Both the position numbers and the translations under genes were made by a program. The notes beneath the pieces were generated by a model. The model was given only the letters and a program-made list of their open reading frames with translations. It searched no databases and had not been told where the DNA came from. This document shows, one piece after another, positions 6,062 through 13,705 of a stretch of 44,047 nt of DNA. This DNA comes from Ruminococcus sp. (lineage in GTDB: Bacteria; Bacillota; Clostridia; Oscillospirales; Ruminococcaceae): the NCBI GenBank assembly GCA_017961625.1, contig JAGCWY010000077.1:1-44047 (forward strand). The letters are read 5' to 3'. Position 1 is the first letter of the stretch. Every line of letters starts with the position of its first letter.

Positions 6062-7285
6062 GTGAAGTATAGCATTCATATCAATAAGACGTTATGGCAC
6101 GTTAGTTTTTATGTTAGGGATGCTAATGGAAAGAACAGGCTGAAGCAGCTGTCTACCGGAATCAAGGGATTAGATAACAGAGGGAATCAGATCAATAAGC
6201 GAAAAGCGGAAGAGAAAGCAAAGGAGATTATCGCTAAATTTGAGGGGACAATTGACAGTGAATATGGTGGCTGGACTCTGGATAAGTGCGTAGCCTACTG
6301 TCTGGAACTTAAGAAGTCTAAGTTGTCGCCGACAACATATAATGATTATCTTAGCGCTCTTTATAAGCATCTGACGCCCTATTTCTCAAAAAGGAAGCCT
6401 ATACGCGAACTAAAACCAAAGGACATCGAAAACTTTTGCAGCTATAAGCTGGGCGAGGGTAAGAATCCTAAGACGGTAAATAAACTGCTAAGCCTTATCG
6501 GACCTGCATTTAGGTATGCGGAGAAAAATGATTTCATTATCAAAAATCCCATGAATGTAGTGGACAAGCCTTCTAAAGTCCGTTGCGAGACTCAATACTA
6601 TACAGCTGAGCAGCTGAACACTCTCGCAAGGGCTGCTAAAGGTTCTTATATTGAAACGCCGGTTATACTTGCTATGGTACTCGGATTGAGACGCTCTGAG
6701 ATAATCGGCATCACATGGGATAACATAGACTTTGAGAACAGGCTGATTCATATAAGACAGAGCGTGGTAAACGGTGATCCCAGTATAATGCCCAAAGGTA
6801 CATACAAGGTCATAGGTAAAGCCAGTGGAAAACGTAAGCGTGATATTATATTGAAGACTATGCTCAAGACTGACAGCAGCGTCCGCAGCTTCACTATGAA
6901 CGACGCACTGTACAACTACCTGAGGGCTCTTAAGGCTAAGCAGGATATTATGCCACGCGAGACAAAGGCGTATATGGAATTTGTGTGCGTGAATGCAGTT
7001 GGAGCACTTATAACGCCAGATGCAATAACATCACAGTTCAGGAAACTGCTCGACAGAAACAATCTGCCTCATATAAAGTTTCATGCTCTGAGGCATTCGT
7101 GTATCAGTCTTCTTGCCAACAACAACAGTTTCTCTATGAAGCAGATACAGGACTATGCAGGTCATAGTGACTTTCTTACGACTTTTAATGTGTATAGTCA
7201 CAGCGATGATTCGGCTAAAAAGACTGAAATGGACTATATCACCAGTTGCTTTTCTGATCTATTCGGCACCGACAAAGAAGAATAA
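6062..7285 (+). CDS. Tyrosine recombinase/integrase of the mobile element
   Basis: The 407-residue protein has the three-part layout of ICE/phage integrases: an N-terminal arm-binding region (about 1-60), a core-binding SAM-like domain (about 70-165) and a C-terminal catalytic domain. The catalytic residues are Arg210 (GLRRSE), His341 and Arg344 (HALRH), His368 (AGHSD) and Tyr378 (NVYSH). A GTG start at 6062 is chosen because AGGAGGG (6049-6054) precedes it, while the upstream in-frame TTG lies inside the hairpin. It should catalyse insertion and, with Xis, excision. No direct repeats marking attL and attR were found, so the target is unknown. It is not obviously inserted in the nearby tRNA-His gene. 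Confidence 0.92.
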   Translation: MKYSIHINKTLWHVSFYVRDANGKNRLKQLSTGIKGLDNRGNQINKRKAEEKAKEIIAKFEGTIDSEYGGWTLDKCVAYCLELKKSKLSPTTYNDYLSALYKHLTPYFSKRKPIRELKPKDIENFCSYKLGEGKNPKTVNKLLSLIGPAFRYAEKNDFIIKNPMNVVDKPSKVRCETQYYTAEQLNTLARAAKGSYIETPVILAMVLGLRRSEIIGITWDNIDFENRLIHIRQSVVNGDPSIMPKGTYKVIGKASGKRKRDIILKTMLKTDSSVRSFTMNDALYNYLRALKAKQDIMPRETKAYMEFVCVNAVGALITPDAITSQFRKLLDRNNLPHIKFHALRHSCISLLANNNSFSMKQIQDYAGHSDFLTTFNVYSHSDDSAKKTEMDYITSCFSDLFGTDKEE

Positions 7286-7291
7286 ACAAAG

Positions 7292-7323
7292 AGCAGGTAC
7301 TTCATATAATGGGAGCACCTGCT
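7292..7323 (+). terminator. Weak hairpin after the integrase gene
   Basis: AGCAGGT (7292-7298) and ACCTGCT (7317-7323) pair perfectly, but the loop is long and no real T-tract follows. It could be a poor terminator or part of the attachment region next to int. Confidence 0.3.
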
Positions 7324-7365
7324 TATGTTATACATGCTTGCTTATCACTTCTCATAGCAGTATTC

Positions 7366-7395
7366 TTGACTTTTGGCGACAGTGCAGTGTATAAT
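7366..7395 (+). promoter_or_regulatory. Promoter of the SUKH-family gene
   Basis: TTGACT (7366-7371) and TATAAT (7390-7395) with an 18-base spacer lie 50 bp before the start codon. The gene is therefore transcribed on its own and not only by read-through from int. Confidence 0.7.
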
Positions 7396-7445
7396 ATGGA
7401 TAGTAAGCAGGGAACTGTGATAAATCGGGATAAGGGAGGATTATT

Positions 7446-7820
7446 ATGTGGAGCGAGTTTCAGTTCAATGAACCATATATCGGAGATGATGTTACAGAGA
7501 TCAATGATGTCAAATTGCCTCGAAGCTATATGGATTTTATGAGAAAACATAATGGCGGCGAAGGAAGTATCGGGGAAACTTGGTTATCATTGTATCGCAT
7601 TGAAGAATTGCAACAAATAAACGATGAATATGAAATTAAGAAATATTTACCAGAACACATAGTTATTGGTTCTGATGGCGGAGATGAATTTTACGGTATA
7701 GACTCTAACGGAATGTTTTTTAACGTTCCGTCATTGTTTGACAAACAGGATATAACTTATCTTTGCAATGATATGGAAACATTTGCAGAGAAGGTAAATG
7801 AATTTTGGAAAAATCTATAG
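7446..7820 (+). CDS. SMI1/KNR4 (SUKH) family protein, orphan immunity-type
   Basis: The 124-residue protein shows the SUKH superfamily pattern: an N-terminal aromatic segment, LPRSYMDFMRKHNGG, a middle hydrophobic strand region, and the hallmark IGSDGGDEFYGID near residues 75-88. SUKH proteins are best known as immunity proteins against nuclease toxins of polymorphic toxin systems. No toxin gene lies nearby, so it may defend against toxins of neighbours or have lost its partner. GGAGGA ends six bases before the ATG, and it has its own promoter. It sits between the integrase and the tRNA operon, so it may be cargo at the element's right end or a host gene. Confidence 0.85.
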   Translation: MWSEFQFNEPYIGDDVTEINDVKLPRSYMDFMRKHNGGEGSIGETWLSLYRIEELQQINDEYEIKKYLPEHIVIGSDGGDEFYGIDSNGMFFNVPSLFDKQDITYLCNDMETFAEKVNEFWKNL

Positions 7821-7885
7821 TTGTATAAATCTTTATTCAGCTTAGTTCCGTGATAGATCAAAGCTTATGAAAATGATACAGAAAG

Positions 7886-7903
7886 TCCCCGCACTTGCGG
7901 GGA
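7886..7903 (+). terminator. Terminator hairpin after the SUKH gene
   Basis: TCCCCGC and GCGGGGA pair perfectly across an ACTT loop, followed by TTTGT. It ends the rightward transcript before the convergent tRNA operon. Confidence 0.65.
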
Positions 7904-7953
7904 TTTGTCACGTTTAAAAATATTAACATTAGGAAAGTATTAGGAAAATAACG

Positions 7954-7983
7954 AAAAAAGCACTTCCGATTTCTCAGAAGTGC
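7954..7983 (-). terminator. Rho-independent terminator of the tRNA operon
   Basis: On the minus strand GCACTTC and GAAGTGC (plus-strand positions 7977-7983 and 7960-7966) form a stem followed by six T residues (complement of 7954-7959). It lies 13 bp beyond the tRNA-His 3' end. Confidence 0.85.
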
Positions 7984-7995
7984 CTATTTCATGAG

Positions 7996-8070
7996 GGTGG
8001 GAGATGGGATTCGAACCCACGGTCTTCGGGACCACAATCCGACGCTTTAACCAGCTAAGCTACACCCACC
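7996..8070 (-). tRNA. tRNA-His (GTG)
   Basis: The reverse strand folds as a cloverleaf with an extra 5' G (G-1) opposite C73, the mark of tRNA-His. The D stem is GCTT/AAGC, the anticodon loop TTGTGGT carries GTG, and the T loop is TTCGAAT. One T-T mismatch is seen in the acceptor stem. CCA is not encoded. It is the last tRNA of the three-gene operon. Confidence 0.95.
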
Positions 8071-8136
8071 ATATAAGATAAATAAAAACGAAGCTCTCCA
8101 TTAGATGGAGACAAGTAACGGAGAGTCTCGAAATGG

Positions 8137-8210
8137 CGCGCCTTGCTGGATTCGAACCAGCGGCTTACTGCTTAGAAGGCAGTTACTCTATCCAGCTGAG
8201 TTAAAGGCGC
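8137..8210 (-). tRNA. tRNA-Arg (TCT)
   Basis: The reverse strand gives acceptor GCGCCTT/AAGGCGC, D stem ACTC/GAGT, anticodon stem ACTGC/GCAGT with loop CTTCTAA (anticodon TCT), and T stem GCTGG/CCAGC with TTCGAAT. All stems pair fully. It is the middle gene of the tRNA operon. Confidence 0.96.
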
Positions 8211-8248
8211 ACAGAAAAATTTAGCAGCCAAGGCTGCTAATAACTTGG

Positions 8249-8319
8249 AGCGGGTGATGGGAATCGAACCCACGTGTTCAGCTTGGAAGGCTGACATTCT
8301 ACCATTGAACTACACCCGC
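8249..8319 (-). tRNA. tRNA-Gly (TCC)
   Basis: The reverse strand gives acceptor GCGGGTG/CACCCGC, anticodon stem TCAGC/GCTGA with loop CTTCCAA (anticodon TCC), and a TTCGATT T loop. It is the first gene of the operon. A TTAGCAGCC/GGCTGCTAA hairpin (8221-8240) separates it from tRNA-Arg and may guide processing. Confidence 0.96.
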
Positions 8320-8339
8320 ACGGCGTTTCAACAGAAAAT

Positions 8340-8368
8340 ATTGTACCATACTGAAAATGAAATGTCAA
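8340..8368 (-). promoter_or_regulatory. tRNA operon promoter
   Basis: On the minus strand TTGACA (complement of 8363-8368) and TACAAT (complement of 8340-8345) are 17 bases apart. This near-consensus promoter lies about 20 bp upstream of the tRNA-Gly 5' end. Confidence 0.85.
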
Positions 8369-8711
8369 TAGCACATTAAAAAAACAGTCACATTGACTAA
8401 AAAAATGCGCTACTTATACTCATTCAAAGTCAAAATGCTGATTAACTGAGTAAATACCGTTTTTTTCTTAAAATATTGTCACAAACCTCCTTCAGGGAAC
8501 GTCTAATTATGTAGAAGCAAAAAGTGACGGTTTTGTAATATAAAAGTCACGTTAATGTCACGTTTATGATGTAGTATGGTATATGGTAATGTACAGGAAA
8601 GCAGATCCGCTTCCGACGGGAAAAAGCAACAAAAAAAGCGTAAGTGTCTCGGGATTATCTAACGCGGATATAGTATTTGGTAAAGATTAAGTTAAAAACT
8701 CATTCGAATTA
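8369..8711. other. Non-coding stretch with repeated GTCACGTT motifs
   Basis: No gene is visible between the divergent tRNA and ABC promoters. The notable feature is at 8522-8565: AGTGACGG, then two direct GTCACGTT copies (8546-8553 and 8557-8564) spaced by 11 bp. They could be one-turn-spaced operator half sites. The rest is AT-rich sequence with no further structure that I can support. Confidence 0.4.
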
Positions 8712-8740
8712 TTGACAAGCCTTTGTCAAAGTTGTATTAT
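8712..8740 (+). promoter_or_regulatory. Promoter of the first ABC operon, with an operator dyad over the -35
   Basis: TTGACA (8712-8717) and TATTAT (8735-8740) have a 17-base spacer. The -35 is one end of a perfect dyad, TTGACAA (8712-8718) and TTGTCAA (8723-8729), so a repressor bound there would block RNA polymerase. The regulator is not encoded in this window. Confidence 0.75.
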
Positions 8741-8746
8741 AGTATT

Positions 8747-8920
8747 AAAGTGCTTTAAGCTTTTATTCTCTTACATATACACGGATTGTTTTTGAGAAGA
8801 ATGATAAAAAGGCTTACAGCTATCTGAGACAGCGTGAAAATAGCTTCGCATACCTGAGCTGCCCGAACATGGGTAAGGCAAAGATACATGAACAAAAGAT
8901 TTTTGTGAGGTTGTGTTTAA
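8747..8920 (+). other. Long 5' leader of the first ABC operon
   Basis: About 170 nt separate the expected transcription start from the first ATG. AGCTAT/ATAGCT (near 8818-8843) and a short CCC/GGG pair near 8862-8873 are possible stems. There is no terminator and I do not recognise a riboswitch class. Confidence 0.35.
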
Positions 8921-9808
8921 ATGAAAAACAAGACAAAGGATCAGTGCGGCAGAAGAGGAGAGAGGGTGTTCAGCAATATATGCGTTTTCCCAAGCTTTAT
9001 AGGAGTAATGCTCTTCTTCTTCGTTCCGTTCTGCATAGTTATATACTATTCCTTAATAAACAACCCAGTGCTTAAGGAATTTGTAGGGCTTGAAAACTAC
9101 TTCAAGCTGTTCAGCAATGCCGCGTTCATAAAAGCAGTGAGAAATACGGCTTTCTTTTCGCTCGTATCAGTTCCGCTGGCAGTGGTGCTTTCTCTTGGGC
9201 TTGCAATACTTCTCGAACGTAATATCCCTGGGAAGAGCATATTCAGGACCTTCTTCCTTAGTCCTCTCATGGTGCCCACGGCTTCGGTAGTACTGGTATG
9301 GCAGGTAATATTCCATAATCACGGAACTCTTAATCAGCTGATAGAGCATTTCGGCGGCAATTCTGTGGACTGGATAAAATCTCCTTACGGACAACTCGTA
9401 ATAATATGTATGTTCCTGTGGAAAAATCTCGGTTACAACATGATACTCTTCATGTCTGCACTGTGCGCTATACCGAGGGACATAATCGAGGTCGCAGACC
9501 TTGAGGGCGCAGGAAGCTGGTACAAATTCATACATATCAAGTTGAGATATCTTTCGCCGACAATACTTTTTGTGCTTATCCTCTCACTGATAAACTCCTT
9601 CAAAATATTCCGCGAGGTATATCTTCTCACTGGAAACTATCCGCAGGATAAGCTATATATGCTCCAGCACTTTATGAACAACACCTTCAACAGCCTTGAT
9701 TATCAGAAGCTGTCGTCGGCTGCGGTGCTGCTGGCACTGGTAATGATAGTTATCATTGCGGTCCTCCTTATTGCCGAGAACATTTTCGGAAAGGATGTGG
9801 AGAACTGA
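8921..9808 (+). CDS. ABC sugar-type importer permease (MalF/UgpA-like)
   Basis: The 295-residue membrane protein has about six membrane segments. The cytoplasmic EAA loop at about 190-212 (EVADLEGAGSWYKF followed by I and LSP) docks the ATPase in carbohydrate-type importers. N-terminal PSFIGVMLFFFVPF is the usual first segment. GAGG lies nine bases before the ATG. It forms a heterodimer with the next gene product, whose ATG overlaps this TGA by one base. It is the first gene of a five-gene operon with no ATPase, so a shared MsmK-type ATPase encoded elsewhere is expected. The substrate cannot be read from sequence; an oligosaccharide is the family norm. Confidence 0.9.
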   Translation: MKNKTKDQCGRRGERVFSNICVFPSFIGVMLFFFVPFCIVIYYSLINNPVLKEFVGLENYFKLFSNAAFIKAVRNTAFFSLVSVPLAVVLSLGLAILLERNIPGKSIFRTFFLSPLMVPTASVVLVWQVIFHNHGTLNQLIEHFGGNSVDWIKSPYGQLVIICMFLWKNLGYNMILFMSALCAIPRDIIEVADLEGAGSWYKFIHIKLRYLSPTILFVLILSLINSFKIFREVYLLTGNYPQDKLYMLQHFMNNTFNSLDYQKLSSAAVLLALVMIVIIAVLLIAENIFGKDVEN

Positions 9809-10713
9809 TGAAGCTGAAAAGACTGACACTGAGACACAAGCGCAGGGTGTTCAACTGCATGATACTTGTATTCATATTCCTTGCAGCTCTTGTGTTCCTT
9901 ATGCCTACTGTTCTGACGATAGCCAATTCCTTCATGACGTCGAAGGAGATAACCTCCAACTACGGCGCCATGTTCAAGAATATGATATCGGGAAAGAAGG
10001 ATATTATTTCCGAAAACGTAAATCTGAAATTCATTCCCGACAAGGTTACCTTTGCGCAGTACAAAGCCGTGCTGATACAGAATTCCGACTACCTTATGAA
10101 GTTCTGGAACTCGGTTATTCTTACGGTGCCCATAACAGTATTCCAGATGCTTGTGGCAATACTCACGTCCTACGGTTTTTCAAGATATCCCAACAAGTTC
10201 AAGAGCATTATCTTCTTTGCGTACATCATACTTATGATAATGCCCTATCAGGTAACTCTCGTTCCGAATTTCCTTGTAGCGGACAAATTTAATATGCTTG
10301 ATACCCGCAAGGCTATCATACTGCCGGCGATATTCTCACCGTTCAGCATATTCCTCTTGACAAAGGTAATGCGAAGGATACCTGTATCCTATGTGGAGGC
10401 TGCAAAACTTGACGGAGCCAGCGAGCTCAAGATACTCACAAAGATATACGTGCCACTATGTAAGGGCGCTATCGTTTCCATATCGATGCTGGTATTCATC
10501 GACTACTGGAATATGGTGGAACAGCCTATAGTACTTATGAAAAACAACAACCTTCATCCGTTGTCGGTATTCCTATCAGAGATAAATACCGGTGATATCG
10601 GACTTGCATTTGCGGTGGGAACGGTGTATATGATACCTACGGTGCTTATGTTCCTGTACGGAGAGGATTACCTCGTAGAGGGAATATCCTATTCCGGTGG
10701 AATCAAGGGATAA
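9808..10713 (+). CDS. ABC sugar-type importer permease (MalG/UgpE-like)
   Basis: The 301-residue protein has an N-terminal membrane segment, a large extracytoplasmic loop (about 45-100) and further membrane segments. The EAA loop is at 197-219 (EAAKLDGASELKILTKIYVPL). The PDKVTFAQYKAVL stretch before the second segment is typical of the MalG/UgpE branch. It is translationally coupled to the preceding permease (TGATG). The extracytoplasmic loop carries an insert around GKKDIISENV that is longer than in many homologues. Together the two permeases make the membrane channel for the solute-binding lipoprotein encoded at the end of this operon. Confidence 0.9.
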   Translation: MKLKRLTLRHKRRVFNCMILVFIFLAALVFLMPTVLTIANSFMTSKEITSNYGAMFKNMISGKKDIISENVNLKFIPDKVTFAQYKAVLIQNSDYLMKFWNSVILTVPITVFQMLVAILTSYGFSRYPNKFKSIIFFAYIILMIMPYQVTLVPNFLVADKFNMLDTRKAIILPAIFSPFSIFLLTKVMRRIPVSYVEAAKLDGASELKILTKIYVPLCKGAIVSISMLVFIDYWNMVEQPIVLMKNNNLHPLSVFLSEINTGDIGLAFAVGTVYMIPTVLMFLYGEDYLVEGISYSGGIKG

Positions 10714-10752
10714 GATACAATGAAGAGATATTCTTTCACAAGGAGAATCAAT

Positions 10753-12486
10753 ATGAACGAATCAAAAGAAGTTAAGGAAATACTTGCGGAGAGAGGTGCA
10801 GCGGAAACAAGCTCACTCGCAAGGAGAAGAGAGCTGATAAAGACGCTCATTATCGTATTTCTCGTTATAATGCTCATACTCACCTTCTTCTCGAATACAA
10901 TAATGAACAGGTCTCTTGCTGAAGTAAGCACTGAGGCTGCAAACGCTGGAAAGCTCGTAGAGCGCATCAGCCGGACAGGCGTGGTAGAGTCTAACCAGTC
11001 TTACGACGTTGCAGTGGACAGTAGCAAGACCATAAAGAAGATACATATTAAGGTCGGTCAGGAGATCAAGGCAGGTGACGTTCTTTTTACGGTGGATACC
11101 GTTAGCAGCAAGGAGCTCGAGTCCGAGGAAGAGACACTGGAAAGCGCGAAGCTTGAGTACCAGAAAGCTCTACTCACTCTGCCTACCGATTATACCGCTG
11201 AAAATCAGAAGATAAGGATACTGCGTGAGGAGCTCAGCTCTCTTATCGCAAAGCGTGACGCCGCAAGAGCCAATGAGGGCGTAGCCTCTGCGGCAAGGAG
11301 CGAGTACAACAGAAACAAGGCAGAGTTCGAAAGACTTACCGATGAAAGGACAAATTACGAAAGCACTGTAAGAATGCTTGACAGCGATTCGTTTGCGGAC
11401 GCAGATATAGAGCTTATTGGCAACCTCGCTTCGCTTTATTTCACTTATATCTCCGCTGAGGAGGAGTATACTGCAGCCTACGGCATATACGAAAAGGCTG
11501 TTGAGTCAGGCGAAAATGCCGAGATAGCAAAGGCAGATGCAGATGCCAAGCAGGCTGTAAGGGATTCCGCCAGGTCGGCTTACGATGAGGAAAAAATGTC
11601 TGTTCGCAGCGACCTCGTTGCAAGACTTGCCGAGATAAAGAGTACGTCCGCAGAGCTTTCTGCCAAGATAGAGGAATATACCGCAAATTACGGAAGCAGT
11701 AGCGAGGAATCTTACGAAACTCTTGCAGCAAGTGTTATTGCAAAGCAGAATGAGCTTGAATCCGAGCTAAATTCTCTTGCACAGACCCAGAAGAAGGACT
11801 CCATTGACGATCAGAAAGCTGCCCTTGACCTTGATGCCCAGAAAAAAGCGCTTGACAAGATGCAGGAGAAATTCGATAAGAAGAAAAAGGAAGCAAAATC
11901 TACAGAGGTCACTGCAAAATACGGTGGCGTCGTGAGCTCCATAAACGCAAGGCTTGACGAAAGTCCGATAGATGGCGTTCCAGCCGCGACTATAGATCTC
12001 GTTGAAGACGGATTTACTATCGTTCTTACGGGAGTTGAGCTAGAAAAAGCTAAAAAGCTCAAAAAGGGCATTTCTGCCGATGTGCTCAACAATTACAGGG
12101 GCGATGTCGAGGTTACTCTAAAGGAGATAAAGAATGACACGGCGTCAGGCTCGAAGTACAGACAGCTCGTATTTGACGTAAAGGGCGATGTTGTTGCCGG
12201 CGACAGCCTGAATCTTTCAATCCCTTGCGGAAGTGGCACCTATGACGCTATCATACCGAAGAGCGCCTACAGATCAGATAACAACGGAGGCTACGTATAT
12301 ATTGTAAACTCAAAGAATTCTCCTCTCGGGAACCGTTATTACGTTGAAAGGGTAGAGGTCAATCTCGCAGCCGAGGACGAGACCTCGTGTGCTATTGAAG
12401 GTGCTATCGGCAGAGGAGACTATGTTATTACCGCTTCAAGCAAGCCAATTGAACCGGGAGTTCAGGTCCGCATGAAGGATAAATAA
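10753..12486 (+). CDS. HlyD/MacA-like membrane fusion (adaptor) protein
   Basis: The 577-residue protein has a short cytoplasmic tail, one membrane segment (about 30-46), then a split biotinyl-lipoyl-like region (about 65-115, with IKVGQEIKAGDVLFTVD). A long coiled coil rich in Glu, Lys and Ala runs from about 115 to 390, and the second lipoyl half and beta-barrel domains follow. This is the adaptor layout of MacA-type exporters, which in Gram-positives link a membrane transporter to extracellular partners. ATG 10753 was preferred over 10720 because AAGGAG (10740-10745) precedes it by seven bases. Its place between importer permeases and a solute-binding protein is unusual. Its natural partner here is the next gene product, which has a MacB-type periplasmic domain. 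Confidence 0.85.
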   Translation: MNESKEVKEILAERGAAETSSLARRRELIKTLIIVFLVIMLILTFFSNTIMNRSLAEVSTEAANAGKLVERISRTGVVESNQSYDVAVDSSKTIKKIHIKVGQEIKAGDVLFTVDTVSSKELESEEETLESAKLEYQKALLTLPTDYTAENQKIRILREELSSLIAKRDAARANEGVASAARSEYNRNKAEFERLTDERTNYESTVRMLDSDSFADADIELIGNLASLYFTYISAEEEYTAAYGIYEKAVESGENAEIAKADADAKQAVRDSARSAYDEEKMSVRSDLVARLAEIKSTSAELSAKIEEYTANYGSSSEESYETLAASVIAKQNELESELNSLAQTQKKDSIDDQKAALDLDAQKKALDKMQEKFDKKKKEAKSTEVTAKYGGVVSSINARLDESPIDGVPAATIDLVEDGFTIVLTGVELEKAKKLKKGISADVLNNYRGDVEVTLKEIKNDTASGSKYRQLVFDVKGDVVAGDSLNLSIPCGSGTYDAIIPKSAYRSDNNGGYVYIVNSKNSPLGNRYYVERVEVNLAAEDETSCAIEGAIGRGDYVITASSKPIEPGVQVRMKDK

Positions 12487-12501
12487 GGCGGTGCGGACCT
12501 T

Positions 12502-13650
12502 ATGAAAAAAAAATACAGACTGGGACAGATGATAATTGCGGCTGTCAATGCCGTAGCTGTTTTAGGTACGGTGATATTGACCGTTACTGGCGGCAATATG
12601 GCTCAGTCCCAGAGATATAATTACGCCGCGGAGCGCTGGAGGAACGGCAGCGACAAGGAATTCTCGCAGGTAAGCTGCTTTTTCAGTGAAGACGCGGAGT
12701 TTGAAACGAATGATGCCGAGGGCGTTCGACAGATGCTCACAGATAAGCTGAGGGATGTAGCCATAACTCCTGAGGAGGGAAAGAAGCTCATTCCTCATGC
12801 GTACAGTGCCGTAGCCGGCAGAAGCATGGTCACCTGTGAGATATATGGCAAGTCTGAGGCGGAGATAACGGCTGTGGGAGGAGATTTTTTCCTGTTCAGG
12901 GACTTTGATCTTCTGGGAGGAGCCTTCTTCTCAGACGAAAGCTCCATGAAGGATGGTGCAGTTATCGATCGCGACCTTGCATTCGCTCTTTACGGCTCTG
13001 AGAATATTGCCGGCAAGAAGATATATATTGGAAATACCGAGCTTTTCGTTTCGGGAGTTATAGATACCCCCTCAACAAAGGCTGAAAAGAAATGCAGGGA
13101 AAAAACACCTCAGATGTACATATCCTATTATGCTGCTGGACTGATATTTGGCTCCGGAGGCGGCTACAGCATGGACTTCACTGACGAAAGGGACGAGTTC
13201 AGTATGGTCACCTGCTATGAATGTGTATCCCCCGAGCCAGTGGAGAACTTCACCTATAGCAAGGTAAAGGATTATCTTGCCGAATTATATAAAGGAAAGA
13301 TCAGCATAGTAAACAATAAAGAGCGCTTTCAGCCTGAAAATAGGACGAAGGCTCTGAAAAAGCTGAGCGAGCTGGCAATAAGGAAGGACAGTATCGTATA
13401 CCCTTACTGGGAGAACGCATCCCGACTTGTGGAGCTCAGGCTTTCATTTATCTATGGAGGGCGCAGGCTCCTCATTGCAGTAATGCTTATAACTCTTGTA
13501 TGCTTTATCGTAAGAGGGTATATAAGGTTTAAGATAAAAAAACAAGATCTTAGACGGGCTGCCGAGGATATCTTCTCGGAGATACAGACAAAGCTGAGAA
13601 GAAGGCTAAATAAAAATGCAGAGCAGACCGGAAAGGAAAAGGCTCAGTAA
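12502..13650 (+). CDS. MacB periplasmic-core-like protein with two membrane segments, lacking the FtsX domain
   Basis: The 382-residue protein starts with a membrane segment (about 10-30), followed by an extracytoplasmic domain resembling the MacB_PCD fold. A GGAFFS segment, VIDRDLAFALYGSENIAGKK and IYIGNTELFVSGVID match the family's conserved order. It ends with one membrane segment near 313-335 and a basic cytoplasmic tail. Typical MacB/FtsX permeases have four segments with the core domain inserted after the first. Here the other segments and the ATPase are missing. It may form a non-transporting extracellular complex with the adaptor encoded upstream. The ribosome binding site is weak, consistent with coupling to the preceding gene 15 bp away. 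Confidence 0.7.
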   Translation: MKKKYRLGQMIIAAVNAVAVLGTVILTVTGGNMAQSQRYNYAAERWRNGSDKEFSQVSCFFSEDAEFETNDAEGVRQMLTDKLRDVAITPEEGKKLIPHAYSAVAGRSMVTCEIYGKSEAEITAVGGDFFLFRDFDLLGGAFFSDESSMKDGAVIDRDLAFALYGSENIAGKKIYIGNTELFVSGVIDTPSTKAEKKCREKTPQMYISYYAAGLIFGSGGGYSMDFTDERDEFSMVTCYECVSPEPVENFTYSKVKDYLAELYKGKISIVNNKERFQPENRTKALKKLSELAIRKDSIVYPYWENASRLVELRLSFIYGGRRLLIAVMLITLVCFIVRGYIRFKIKKQDLRRAAEDIFSEIQTKLRRRLNKNAEQTGKEKAQ

Positions 13651-13705
13651 CTAAAGAAAAAATGAGCAGACAAAAGGAAGAAAAAATAAAAAAAAAGGAG
13701 TAATT

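Noticed and set aside
7309..7542. 77-residue frame after the integrase
   Set aside because: It overlaps the SUKH gene and its promoter in another frame, and lacks a ribosome binding site.
7996..8070. tRNA-His 3' end as the attachment site of the element
   Set aside because: No copy of the tRNA-His 3' end was found to the left of the recombinase, and about 700 bp with a SUKH gene and two terminators separate it from int. The site may lie outside the window.
8818..8895. TPP-riboswitch-like words (CTGAGA, ACCTGA, GGGTAAGGC) in the first ABC leader
   Set aside because: The order is suggestive, but the conserved 5' part and the P4/P5 pairing do not fit, and there is no terminator or anti-SD. It is treated as chance.
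8869..9075. 68-residue frame overlapping the start of the first permease
   Set aside because: It is out of frame with the permease, which has clear membrane segments. No ribosome binding site was found before its ATG.
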